Below, piece after piece: positions 9,585-24,500 of a DNA stretch of 64,000 nucleotides. The notes below the pieces were generated by a model. The model did no database searches and was not told the DNA's origin. It worked only from the letters and a program-made list of their open reading frames with translations. The position numbers and the translations under genes were made by a program. The stretch's first letter is position 1, and the number at the start of each line of letters is the position of its first letter. Origin of the DNA: Endomychus coccineus (taxonomy: Eukaryota > Arthropoda > Insecta > Coleoptera > Endomychidae). The stretch is taken from the NCBI GenBank assembly GCA_958510875.1, contig OY294067.1, positions 255,689,736-255,753,735 of the forward strand. Direction: 5' to 3'.

Positions 9585-12500
9585 ATGGATAGCCATGCCC
9601 AACCAGAAACATCTCTGCAAAAGCCCTTATCACCAATCTTAAGTAATACTAAAATAAACAAAAGGATTTTATTTGATCGTAAACTTCTTAAGAAAAAGAA
9701 CAAAATCAATTTAATCGAAAAATTTCATGACCTTTCATGTAATGAAATGATCGTTGGAAGTAAAGTCGAACAATTGGATGAATTAGAAAAGTATAAACTA
9801 CAACATCACACACTTGCTGCAAGTTTAGCTGTTATTCAGCCACAGTGCAATGTCGAAAAATATTCTGCAGAACTGGAAATATCAGATGATACTATCAACC
9901 AATCTCCAGAGTCTGCAGTCCCCAATCTGACTACACAATTTGATACAGCAGATCATTGTTTATCAAACTTCAAGCTAGAGAACTTACATTCCAATGGGTT
10001 TTACACTGCTAGTGGTCGAGATGTAGTAATATCTAAGAAGGGATCAGTATTTTCTAATGAATTATTCCCTGAGTTATTGAATTCTACAGTGACTAAAAAA
10101 CTGAACAAAAAATATTCTTTCCTTGGCAGATCAGGTATATCAAGTGCAATTGTAGAAAGAAATAAACATTACAGTCCAGTTTCATATGATATGAAGAATG
10201 AAAGTTCAAACTTAGATGTTATAGGTGAATGTTCCAATTCACAGAATAAGAGTACAACTAAGTCACAAGAAGATGTATTTTATGGGTTTGAACTTGAAGA
10301 ATATAACCAGTCAAAAATGAAATTACAAAATATTTTAAAGGTAATGAAATCGATGGAAAAATCTGTGAAACGCAGGCAGTCAAAAAATTCTTATTCACCC
10401 ATGCCAAAGAGAATGAAGCTCTCTGATAATGAGTTACATCTTTACTTACCTGATAGTGAGCATTTTCATGTTAATAGTTCTAGAGAATATAGAGATGATA
10501 TCGGAAGTAAGCAGGTTAGTTCTAAGGTTTCAAGTAACATTTCCCAACATCGGGACAAATCTGATATCTCCGCTTGTGAGTTTTTAATGAAACATGATTT
10601 GATGGAAGATGAATTATCACACAATGTGTTATTAGTTGACCAAAATCTTGAAACATGTTGTAATTTTCAAAATGTTAATGCCAGCACATCTAATAATTTT
10701 AATGTTCCTACAAAGGAAATTTTCCCAATATCAGACTTGAATCAGACAGTTTATAACAAAGATGTTGAAAAATATAAGCATTCCTCTTGCATGAATTTAT
10801 CTGGAAAAGCTTCCTCAAAAGAGCACTCTCAAAATAAAGTTAATGGAATCGAATGTTTGAATGCCCAAATCAACGATAATTCTATCACTATTGACAGATT
10901 TCCCAGTTGTGAACATAGTGCAGCAGGATTTGCCACAGCTTCTGGGAAAATGATCAAAATATCAAATACTGGTTTTCAAAGAATGAATCAAATCATTGCA
11001 AGAATTGATACAGAAGAGAAATGTGAAACGGAGGATACATCTATGAATTGGAATGAAAAATCGGAAACATATAAATCCAACATACTAAAAAATAGGGATG
11101 TGAAATCTAAATCTGTAGCAGATGAACCAACTTATTCTTGGAAGGATTATTTAAGTAAATGCGGTCCTGATGAAAAATGTATCAAAGAACATTCTTGTGC
11201 AGACAAACATGTGAGTATTGCATCTGAAAATGATATAAAATTTCAACATTGTGACATTTATAAGGAGAATGAAATGAACACAGAAAATCCTAGTAATTTT
11301 GAAACAAAATTAGAGTTCAAAAAAGCATGTTCACACAAAACCGAGATTGGAAATAGCTTTAATGGTGTTATTCCAATTGTAAATAGCAAGTCACCATTGA
11401 GAAATGATATGAAAACAGTAATTCACAATGGACTAGATGAACGATTTTCAGCCCTAGGGAATAATCTACTTACAGGATTTACCACAGGCTCCGGGAATGC
11501 AATAAAGATATCACCTTCTAATTTTCATAAAACGAATCACCTTTTCGAAAATGTAGACAAGGAATTAGTGCAATTAAATTTCAAAACAGGGAATCTCGAT
11601 AAGGACTGTGGAAAATCAAATTTATCTTCCATAAAATTAGAAGATAATAACAACATAAAATGTCCAATAGTAATACCTCCATCTTCATCTAAAACTGATA
11701 TTATCCAAATTGAAGATTTTGGAGGTTTTGATACAAGTAGTGCTCACAAAAGTGTTATTACTGTGCATGAATTTTCCACTGCTTCTAGGAATACTATACC
11801 AATTCTCAACTCCGATCAAATTTCTACTGACTTCACACATGACCTTACATCAACAGATTTCAACCAGAATATTGATAATTCCAATATATTTCATTTAAAC
11901 TTGAGTAATGTGACAAAAATACCTGTTACCATAAGAAATGACAACCCTGAGCCAAGAAAACGATTAAAAAGATTGGGAACCTCGTTAACCAAAACAATTA
12001 AAACCAAAGATGATTACATACAAAGGGGCAGAGCACTTTTCCAAGACATGGAGTTCAACGACTTGAAATTGAATCAGGATTTTAAAAGTTGTTATAAACC
12101 GTCAAGCAACCAAAAATTTTTACATTCTACACCTGTTAAATCCAATAGTCACATTTTCAGCACATTTCCCAAAAATAATATCACACCAGTGAAGCATGAA
12201 CAAAGGTATTCCATGAATAAACAAGACCTAAGACAAGAGTTCATTATTGATCCAAATAATTCGATTATCATACAAAAACCAACCGAAGGGGACTTGGATT
12301 CCTGGATTAAAGAATTGAACTCTCAAAAAGTTATTTTGGAAAAGAAACTTGAATTAATCCAAACTAAACAAAAAGTAATGGTATCACAGAGAGGTGTCCC
12401 TGAACAAAGCATATCAAAGTAATTAAAAATGTTTGATTAGAGTAGGTAATGAAGAATTATAGTAAAATGATAAATTCTGTTCAAAGTATTATCCACTGAC

Positions 12501-15500
12501 AAGTTATTTTGTCCTGGTATCTACATTGATATTTTTCTATTTGCAAAATTATAATTCCGTTTATAGTCCAGGCAACGAACCGGAAAAAAAAATATTGTAA
12601 GCTAGAATTTTAAAACATTTTTTGCATTTTGTTCCTAATACCCCATAGATCATTCATGACTATCAAGACCGCGGGGGTCGACCTTTCTACCCCCCAAAAC
12701 GGGGTTTCAACCCCCCAGAGGAGCATTCTTATAAAAACAATCCAAAATTATTGAATTAAGAGCCGAAAATGACCCCTAGTTGTGTTTTTTGGGTCGCTGA
12801 TCACGATTCCGCAATTAGTTTTCTCGGAAAACCCCCTCCAGATTGGAAATTTGAAAAATTTATATACAATATATAATTTATAATTTTGTTGCAAAAATTA
12901 CCTCTAGTATTTTTTTTTATGCCGCTGATCACGATTTCGCTGTCATTTTTCCCAAAACAAAAATAATGAAGTATAATTTAGTTGAAAAAAGTCGTTTTTG
13001 CAACAAAATTATACTTTTTAATTCATAACCGTCTCAGGAAAATTTCAAATTTCCCGAATTTTCCATCTGGAGAGTGTTTTTTGGGAAAAATTGCAGCGGA
13101 ATCCTGATCAGCGACCCAAAAAACCTACTAGAGGTCATTTTGCGAAAAAATTATACTTTATTATTCACAAACTTCTCAGGAAAATCTCAAATTTCCCGAG
13201 TTTTCCATATGAAGAGGGTTTTTTGAGAAAAATAAGAGCGGAATCGTGATCAGCGACCCGAAAAACCTACTAGGGGTCATTTTTGCAACAAAATTATAAA
13301 TTATATATAAATTTTCCATCTGGAGGGAGTTTTCCGAGACAACTAACTACGGAAACGTGATCAGCGACCCAAAAAACATTCTAGGGGTCATTTTCGGCTT
13401 TCAATTCATTAATTTTGGATTGTTTTTATAAGAATGCTCCTCTGATGGGTTGAAACCCAGTTTTGGGGGGGTAGAAAGGTCGACCCCCGCGGTCTTGATA
13501 GTCATGAATGATCTATGGGGTATTAGGAACAAAATGCAAAAAAAAATTTGAAATTCTAGCTTGCTATATATATTTTTTTTATTATGGCCTTTTTCCCGGC
13601 CTATTGCCTTGACTATTAACTGATTAAATTCCTGTTTTGCCTTTGGTGCTTACAGAAAATTTCATTTGTCCAAAAGGAAAACCTGGGTTAAGTCAAAAAA
13701 ATTATTACAATCCATTTTTTCAATTTAAAAAATATTTTGATGGAAAGCTAATGAATATTTTGTAAATTATGCATATTTCTAGGTTTATAGCTCCAAGTGC
13801 TATAACTCTTAAGAAACAAATAAATCTGAAACATTTGGAAGTAATAGGTAAACAGATATTTGAAAGTGGAGGAAACATAAACAAGGCTCTATTTTTAATT
13901 AATCCTCAAAATGCAATTTTAGTACACTTTAACAATAATTGGTAAGTTTATTACTGTCAATATTAGAAAAATACTGTTTTGGTGGAGAAATATCATTTTT
14001 ATTTGTAGGGAAGAAGTTCCTACTGTCACAACTAATGATGGATGTATTTTAGTGCCTAATGCTAGTGGAAGAATTGGTTTATCAGAAATAGAGTCTGGAT
14101 TTAAGGTTATGCCAGGTATTGATCAGAAAATAATTCCAGACAGTTGGATAAAGAATCAGTATAAATGGATCATATGGAAACTTGCCAGCTATGAGAGATA
14201 CTTTCCGTCTGCTTTAGGAGGATGTTTTAATATTGATAATGTTATAAAACAACTAAAATACAAGTGGGTTGATTTTAATTTGAAATTATAATAAATATGG
14301 TGGCAAATAACATTTGTGAGATATAATCAAAGTGAAAAATTATTCTTTTCAATTACCAGGCAAGATATTTTATATTTCATTTCTCACTTATCTTTGAATT
14401 GAATACACGCAATTATGATAGCTGCCCAATCGCACAATCCTCGCTACGCCTCTGCCCTCATGTAGCTCATCAAATGAACTTCTTGAGTCATAATTAAGAA
14501 AGAGTTGTTGGTTTCTACATAGCGGTCGAACAGTGACTTCGACTGCAAAATCAACGGGAAACGCAGTCTCAGTATTATTTTATGCCGGAACGATTTGCTA
14601 TTACTGTATAAATCAGGGAAAGGCTGATTTTCTCCTTTCAATTTCAAATTCAGTTCGTTCATGTTTTGTCAAATCAACGTAGAATGCTAACTTCCACAGC
14701 CATTTGCTGTTTTGTAATTCAGTAAGAGGGCGATGCTTTTCATTCAAAAAAGCGCCGAAGAACTTTTCCGCAACTATACCCGGAGTACGGCAGTATGATA
14801 TGGTAAGTCATTTTCTCCAATCTCTTCAATAAACTCTCTGTATTGTCGGTGTTTGGCCCAGTGGATCTGATGAAATTAACAACTGATATGACTGGCTTTA
14901 AAACTTATATCCAAACATTTCCCGCACAAGGACTGTTGGTGAATGATAATTAATGTGAATACGTGAATACTATCAATATGAAGAACTTCTTCATACACTT
15001 CATACCTTTTATCTACTCCTCGAGTAAAAATCAACACCTGAGTAGTATCCGACACATCCGATGACTCATCCAAAGCCAGAGAAAACCACTCAAGATGTCC
15101 ATTTTGGTCAGACAGTTGAGATGATATATTTTCTGCGATGTCTTCTACCCTCCGAGCCACCAGTTTTGCTGACAAGCTGACAGTTTTAAATAAATTAACC
15201 TTTTCGGGGCACATTTCTTCGGCTAGTGCAATTAAGCATTCTTTGATCATTTCTCCATCGGTGAATGATTTTCCACGTTTCGCAATTTCAAGAGCCACAC
15301 CAAAGCTGGCACGAGTTGCAGCCTCTTGTTCAGTGTTGAGTTTCGTAAACAAAGATTGCTGCGATTTAAATTCGCGTTTTTAAGCATCAAATTTTTCTGT
15401 CCGCAAACTTCCTGTATATTTTGAGTAATTTTGAAAATGTTCTTCATTATGACGTTTAAGGTTATATTCTTTGAGATCAGCTATGGTTTCATGGCAAATC

Positions 15501-18500
15501 AAACATAGTTCCTGTTGAGGACAGCATTAAAATATAGAACGTTCAATCACGCGACAAATGGGAGGCGTTAAAAATAGTATCACTTCCATCAAGCAATAAT
15601 TGTTTTTGTTTTTGAAATTAAATAAAACGACTGTCATAACAACTGTCAAGAAGTTAAGATTTGTATTTCAGAAGTTCACGTATTATAATATTACTGAATT
15701 GTAATATTCAATAAAAACATATATTATCTACAGTCCATTTATACATATTCAACAGTTCCTTCTTACTGAACTCAATTACGAAATATTGGAAGTTCCATCT
15801 TTGAATGTTCTGCATTGAGCCTACGTTTTGCTTTTTTTTCCATACTATTAAATCACACAAAAACAACAAGTTAAATCAAAATACTGTTACGAAGATGTCT
15901 TTTAAACACGCACAAACACGTTTTAAGCAGTTACGCACTACTTTATTTCACAACAGACAGTTTCGTTTCCTTCGCCTTCCCTAAGCGGGCTGACTCGCGG
16001 TCGCGCCGCTAGCCTTTTTATACTCCAATTAGTGCCATCTAGAAGTGAGTGGAATACACCAGAACATTTTCGAAACAACGAAATTATTCGCGAATGTCTA
16101 ATTGATACTGATCTTTCGAAAGTACTACTAGCGCTGTCTGTTAGCGATAAAGGGTATTGCCACTACCTATTTCCGCGTGTAACCACCAGGTGTCGTCCAG
16201 TGTCCCGGTCATAACAATACAGTACAGTTAGTACACAATAGTAATTGAACCAGCTAATTTAGCAAGCGTATGCTCGTTCAGGGCGCGTAAAGATAATGGC
16301 AAGAAAATTAAAACGGTTTTGGCCGTGATCGTTGGGAATGGTCTTTTCTTCATTCGGCTCATGCGCCATGTTGGTTTCTACGTAGCGGTCGAACTGTGAC
16401 TCTGATTTACTCAAATTTTTCAGAGAATATAGATATAATGCGTTAAATTTACTGGAGTGCAGAGAGAACTTCCTTTTAAAGGTATGTAGTACGTAAAATT
16501 AAAATTGAATAAATTCATTGTCAAATGCTCACTCACTCCGTCTTAACCCTCCATCAGGCATGCGCAGTGTACTGATTGACCTCCTAGTATATTATAAAAA
16601 CAATTGTCTACTTATATGTAAAATTTAATTTTGTTAGCTTCAAAGTATTTCCTTCAAGTTACTACAAAATTTGAATTCAAACAATAAGGCTAATTATAAC
16701 TGAACCAAATCTGTTATTTGTACTGAAGTGGTAATTTTTTTGTTCAATTTCAGATATATACGAGAGCTTTACAATGCAGAACGACCCGCCTTGCGTAAAA
16801 TATTTGAAACGGACGATGTATCACAGAAAAGAATGGTGCTATGTGTGTCGAATATTCTCAAAGTATGTACGTTCAAGTTTTCCCAAAATTGTAATTTATC
16901 TTATATTCAATTTTATTATAAGAACGGTGATCATACGGAATTGGAATTGACGGACGGCTGGTACAGCATCAAGACGACGATAGATGAGCCTTTGTGTTAC
17001 CAAGTTGAGAAACAAAAAATTGTAATCGGTACAAAGCTTATTATGTCAGGGTCGGAACTTCTTCATTGTGAGGGATGTCATCCTTTGGAATTTGAGGTAA
17101 TATTGGTAAAATCTTTTAATATTGAAATTTTTTGAGGATTGATTGAGTAATCAGATTAGGACCAAACCAGGAATGCAATGAAAAAAATTAACTGTGATAC
17201 AGATCACTCGCCCATAGGTACCTAAAATAGTGAAAAAACGCCAAATTATAAAATTTTATAAAAAAGTTATTCGATTTGACAACATGTGTATGCTTTGCAA
17301 GGGTTGATATTAGAAATGTTATTGTATTTTTATGCAGGGTGTTTCAAAAAAAGGTGGCCTCGTTGCTAGGATAGGTAGAACACTGAAAGATAAGTGCTTA
17401 GCTTAGTAAAAAATGTTCGTAACCGCATCCGTATTCAAGATGGGGTTTTGTAAAAAGGGGGTGTTGTAAAAAAAAATTTAAAGACATTTTTTACGATTAT
17501 GGCGAAACTACAGTCAACATTGTAATGAAATTTGGTATGAATATGTTTTGGAAGTAGACACATCGCATGAATTTATTTTTATATCTAACTCTCATAGAGG
17601 GCGCTAATTACACGGTTCATACCGAGTAGTTCTAATCACAACTTTTTTGAGGTTAGATTTTACGTCAAATTGAACACCATTCAATTTCACACAAAAAAGG
17701 TACTCTTGGTAAAATTCGATACTGTGTACCGGTTTCGAAATATTTTGATTTGAAAATAATGAAGTAATAACTGATGCTGGTATAAAGTAAAAAACAACTA
17801 CCAATGTTTTTTGTTCTTAAGATATGGGTGTTGAAATGTTTTAAGAAAGGTTATTTTTTTAAATTAGCGTTCGATTAAGTAGAGTGAATTGAACATAAGT
17901 TTGTGCATAATATTCTCTTACAGCTGCCATTGTATGTCTAAATGATAAGCTTTTAAAGCAACCATTGGCGCGGAGTTAGATGCTTAAATTGCACGAAAAA
18001 ATTAGTAAGAGTCCTGTAAAAATGATTTTAACATTTTGCGATACATAATTTAATTTTGTAGAAAAAGTTTATAGTCGTATTTTTCAGTTTTTCTACAAAA
18101 AAAGATTTTTTTGTTCAAAAATTTAATAAAAAAATGCGTGTTCTTTTGAATAACTAATGAACACAACGAAACAATTAAAATGAACATCTTTATGCCTCAT
18201 TTTTGGAAAGGAAGAAGGAAAAATCAAACATTAAATGAATAAAAAATTGATCACAATTCCTGAAGATATTGATTTCCATTGTTCCATTCTCTTCATTACT
18301 AACTGAAGAGAATATGCATTTTTCATTAGATAAGTCGAGAGGAAAAATTTTTTGCAGAAAAACTAAATAATGGGACAAAAATCGAAAGGAAAATTAAATT
18401 ATCGCTATCGGAAGCAATAAAATATGCTGGTGATATATACGGAACTTTTCACGTTTTTAGGTCCTCTTCTAGTGATACAATGCATTGTATTGTTTTCAAT

Positions 18501-21500
18501 ATTATCGTGAACTTTTTCAAGTGACCCTTTCAAAAAGTTATGATATAAACTAAATGATTTTGATGTTTCACTAAAGAACATTTTTTTCAATTTTGCAGGC
18601 AGCACGGAGAGTACGAATGAAAATTTATTTCAATTGTACCAGGCGGGCAGCTTGGCATGTGAAATTAGGCTACCAAAAAAATTCCTTGCCGTTTAGGCTC
18701 CCATTGAGTTCTCTCCATGTATCAGGTGGTCCCATTGGTTGCATACAATTATTCATTATAAGGATATATCCTTTGGACTATATGGAAAAAGTAGATAATG
18801 TAACAAGTATGTGAGATGTATATAAATGAAGAATGATTAAAGTGATATCGTTTGATTCCAGTTTGGCGAAATCAAAAATCTGAAATCAGAAGGGCCCAAG
18901 AGTTTGAAAATGAGCAATTCAGACAACATGACTCGCAACAATATTCGCAGAGTTTAGAAATGGTAAAAAATTGGTTATTACTGTTATTAACAAAGATAAG
19001 AATTGGAACAGTCTTAGCGCATTCATTTTAAATTACGCTGCGAATTAACATGATAGAATGTACGTGGGAAGTTCCAAAAATACCCGACCTGACTATAAAA
19101 GTAACGTGGTAGACTCGCAATTGAATTTTATTTTTCAATATAATCCCCCTTAACATCAATCCCCTTATTACATCGTTTCAGCATCGAATTAGTATGCTGA
19201 AACTATATCACTAAAAGTGATATCAAGAGTAGTTTAATTTTACAATATAGATACAATTTCATATCACATAGTGAAGAGTGACACAATAGAATGATTTAAT
19301 ATCGCTCCGTCTTCAAATTGTACCCAAACTGCAACCTTCACCTCTTCGTCATTTCAGAAATGGCGTCCCCGATGGTCCTTTTTTGTATTCCCAACAGGCA
19401 ATAGTCATTGGGAAGCTAAGTCTGGACTATACGAAGTGCGATCGATTTGTTTAAAGCCACAGTCCCGAATTGCGACTTCCCTAATGCCAGCAGTATGCAC
19501 GGGTACATCATCGTGCGACAAACATACGCCTCTGGGCAGTTTCCCACATCTTTATCCCGAATATTTTCTCGTAATTTGTGAAGTGCTGTATAATAAGACT
19601 CGTTAATTGTGGCATTGCGTTCTTTAAAGTCTTTGAGAAGAATGCCGTCACAATTCCAAAACATCGTAGCCATCTTTTTTATCTACTGACAGACCCTAAA
19701 CTTTCTGGTGGTACTTCTACTTCGCCTCCATTCCATCGAATCCTTTTTGGACAAAGGATCTTAGTAGAGAACCATGGTTTCATCTCCTGTGACAATTGTT
19801 TTAACACGTCCACATGGTTTTCTCCACAGACCTCCCAAAAGGACCGAGCACATTCAGCACCAAGCTGACACTGAAGTGCTTAGAGTTATTCGGGAACCCA
19901 CCTTGCACTAACTTTATTCATTCCGAAATATTCGTGGATGATTCTGCAAACGCTTGTAACTGAAAGCACCGTTATTTGTGAAATTTCTTCCACTTTCAAG
20001 CGTCGATCGCCTAATTTGAGATCCTCGACACGAGCAATTTTGTCATTTGTTACCACTTCGACCGTCCTTCTTGTTCTAGCGTCATGTTTGAAGGGTGCCT
20101 GCCCTGTTTTGATCGATCTTTTACCATTGATTAAGACGGCTCATTTTTCCCATACACCCCAGGCAGTCACATTCTTTGATGTGAAATACCTACTCGAGTG
20201 ATAGCTGTAAGAAGACAAATTAACATAAAATCAATTTTTGTTTTTCCCAACGATGTGTGTTGGCTCTGCCCTCGTAAATGGCATTAGATTTGGTAATCAA
20301 GGTTCTCATCTTCTTGTGTTATTGAAACTATATCACACAGATACTGAAGAATATAGTTTCAATATGTTTTCAGCAAAGAAATGTGCCTGTGGCGAACAGA
20401 TATGTTGTGCCTGTTTTGAACATGACGGTATTAGATGCATATGAACATACTGGAAAACCTTTCAAGTTTTCAATTTGGAAGCCTTCTTATCATCAGTTAG
20501 AAGAACTTAGAGAAAATGATGTTTTCTTGTTCTACAACACTTTGTTCAGGTTAGTAGGCAATACGTAAGATATATTTGCTTTGTTTGGTGCAAATTTCGT
20601 AATTTTAATATTTCTCCACACATTATTTGATGCTTAGACCAAATGGTGATTTGTATTCTTCGAGGAAAACTTATTTTAAAAAAATGAAGGATGAATTCGA
20701 AACATTCCATAAATACAGGAGAAAGTTACTGCTAATTGAAGATGGTAGGAGCATGCTTTCAAACATAGTTTTTGATGAGTTTGATACTGTGGGAGTTATT
20801 GTAGAATTTGAAGTGAATGAACATAAACAAGATCTCTGGTTAGTCCATATCAAAAATAGGTAAGTTTTTCAAGTTGTGTAATATTTATTCATGTTGTATA
20901 CCATATACCATAATGTTATTTCTGATGCTTTGATCCAGACTAAATATTCGTTTTGATGCAAAGATGAAAAGGTGGAAATTTAAAATTGTCTGAATTTATG
21001 TCGTTTATTGGTGCCTTTATATTGTTACAATTTTCACTGCGTTTTTTTACAATTTTATGGATACACAACACACACCCCTTCCGTGATAAAGATTGACCCA
21101 AACTTAAAAAGCAAAAATGAAATCAATGGATAACATATTTTATTCAGAAACGCACCAGTGTAAACAAATTTTTTTCCACTATTGATAAGAAATAATCACC
21201 TTTAGCCACTAAAAATACTATTAAAGTACTGAGGACCTTTCGGCTACCAAGTAGTCATCATCAGAGTAAACACTGAATTAATGGTGGTTGTAGAAAAAAT
21301 TTATGTACGGAGTGTTTCGGTAACAGATGATAGAACTCATCAACAAGGGTCCGACCTCCATCAGTAGCGGAGTTACAGATTGGAATTTAAAAAAAATTAG
21401 TTTTCAAAGTCACGGTTGATACATTAAAAATTAAGCTCAGTATTACATATTTTCAAGCACATTGTATAAAAAAAAGATAGGGTGATATTTGTTTTCAAAT

Positions 21501-24500
21501 GGATGACCATCCAGCACATTTTTGTAGATCAATTAGTAACTGGCTACATGAAAACTATCCAGGAAGGTGGATTGGGAGGGGCAGCCTGACAGAATGGCCA
21601 CCTCGCTCTCCTAACATAAATCCGTTGGATTTATTTGTATGGGTGTATATGAAGGACAAAGTTAACACATTACAACCAGCCAGTAAATACAAAGGAAGAA
21701 CTTCACCAAAGAATTCGAGATGCAGGGTGATAATTTTTCAATGTCCATTAACATATTTCCCTTTAAAAAAACTGTTTTGTACATCACTGGTAACTTTGAG
21801 ACTTTAAAAAATTGAATAGAATCAGCCATTGCATGATGAAAATCCATTCTAAATTCAAATAAAATAACACGGCACCTTCTCCAAACAAATATTAGAAAGT
21901 ACTTTGTAATATTAGTTTCAAGAAACTATTGTCACATTTATTTATTAAACTAGTGAAAATCTAACTTTTAATAGTTATTTTATTCGAGTTTGAGACTTTT
22001 ATTTGCCTCTTTGATTAAATATCTAATTTTCATGTCTCTAGTCTTTTGATCATATGAAAGGTCACTAACTCCACCTGAATAAAAAATAACATGTGATTTT
22101 TATCTATTCGTAAAAAAATTCGACAAAATTTTTTTTAAACATGTTTGAAGTGACCACCATCATGTTCAATATAAAGATCATTTTATGACTGACTGCCTTA
22201 TGTTAGCTAAGTTTGCTGCATCCCAATCCTTTGGTGAAGTTCTTCCAGTGTATTCACTAGCTTTGTGTAAACTTTGTCTTTCATAACGCCCTTTACAAAA
22301 AAATCCAACGGATTTATGTCAGGAGAGCGAAGTGGCCATTCTGTCAGACCACCGCTCCCAATCCATCTTAGTGGACAATTTTCATGTAGCCAGTCTCTAA
22401 CTGGTCTATACAAATGTCCTGGATAGCCATCCATTTGGAAAAAATGTCACCCTGTATCTGTTTGTATAACATTCGCTTGAATATTATGTAATACTAGTCA
22501 ATTAGCAGGTGTAGGAAATGTTTAATGTGTCAACCACGATTTTAAACAATCTGTTTTTTTTTCAACCCCTGTAACTCCGCTACTGATTAAGGTCGGAACC
22601 TTGTTTATATGAACTGTTTTGCTTAAAATGATGCGTTCTATCACTCAGGTTGGCCGAAACAAACCGGAACTGTATGTGCCAAAAGGGATTTTATTTTGTT
22701 TGAAGGGATGTGATACTCCTTCGGCGTTATGTCCCCAACTTTCCCTACACACAAAATAAAATGTCACATCTAGAACTTATATCATATATAACTATTAAAC
22801 AGGTAAATTTGTTTTCTATTTAGTTCATTCTGATGTCCTTAGTACATAAACAGTATTTCTAGTGGAGAAGGGTGATTATTTCTAACTTATTAGTGATATA
22901 TTCCACAGTTGTGTGAAGTCTTTATAGTTTATTAATAAATTATTATTGTTGCGTATATTTTCTCTGTTTATATACATACAATCTATTTAAGAGTATGTTT
23001 ATGAAATAAAATAATAAATAAAAATAACTCGCTGAAGATTACAATATTTTCAAAATCTTCCACATTGGGCAATTAAATGATCCTTATAATGATATTTCAG
23101 GTTATTGCATATCACAGTTAATGAAGGTCCTAAAACATGTTTATTACTCAATGGTTTAGAGAAGGGTCACAGCGTTGCAATATCTAATGTAGTAATCAAA
23201 AAATGTACAAATGAGTATATAAATGCCGTCGCTAACCATTATTCCATTGTAACCCGTTATCCCCAAGCACATTATTTGCAAGACGGTTTGAAATCATTAG
23301 AAGCTTTGGATTCACAAGTAAGTAGAAGCTCTTAAATGTGAGTTATAGGTAGTATATTATGATAAGTTTAAATTATGTCGCCGAATTTCGATGATCTGAA
23401 AATGCAACAGGTTTTTTCTCAGATGGGGCTTATCGATGGTTAGGTTATAAATTAGCCTTATAATTCTACAATTTTTATTCAATGTTCAGATCCCCAATTC
23501 GTGTTCAAAACATTATTATCAATAGTAATATAACAAGTGCAATAAAAATTATCTGTAATTTTCATTGTACGAATTAAATTTAATAAGAAAATTCATGAAT
23601 CAAAAGAGTAATCGACTTCTCTTACAATTCTCATTCAAAATCAAGTTGAATATTTTCGAAATTGATAAATTGTTTAACGTTTCTTCAGACGCCGTTAGTT
23701 TTGTAGTGAAATTGTCGCGGTTTGGGCATGCGTTGTATATTTTCGAAATTGTTTAACGTTTCTTCAGACCCGTGAGTTTTTTGGTGAAAATGTCGCGTTT
23801 TGGGCATGCTTTTTTTATTTTCGAAATTGATTAACGTTTCTTCAGACGCCGTGAGTTTTCTAGTGAAAATATCTCGTTTTGGACATTCTTCCACTAAAGA
23901 AATATTGACTGTCTTAGACCAGTAAATACCAAGAAATCAAAAACATCCATATGGAGACAGTTAATTGATAATTTTACTAGTGCAAAATTATCCCAAAATT
24001 TTGATTTGATTGATCATGAGCACTAATGAAATCATGGAAATGCATTGTAGAATTTGATAGATGAGTGAAATTTTCACAAGAGAGTGAGAGTAAATTGACA
24101 ATAATTCGACAGATCCACGAAAACTTGTTGCCAGGCAATATCCACGAGAGCCCGAAGGGATCGAGTAGCTATTGCCGAATGGCAACAAGTGAGAAAATAT
24201 CTGGAGAATTATTGAACTCTCGTTTGATATTCTGTAGATTATTTTTGAATGATAATAAATCATAAACTTGTATCCCCGTCTCCAGTCAAATCTTCAAAAT
24301 TTCCGGCGGGAAATTACTGAGTAAAAAATTCCCACTATAATGTAACATGGTACTCTATTGATGAATCTCTATAAAACTTCACTTAAGGAATTTATATTAT
24401 TCCTAACCCTTAATCTATTTCTTTATTAACAGTGTGACCATTCAATTTAGAGAACCATGACACGTTGAAGTTTGATTCCAATCATTAATTAGCCAGAACA

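Noticed and set aside
11710..11898. 62-codon ORF inside BRCA2 exon 1
   Set aside because: Out-of-frame shadow of BRCA2.
23650..23890. CRISPR-like array
   Set aside because: Units are contiguous tandem repeats without distinct spacers, inside an insect BRCA2 intron.
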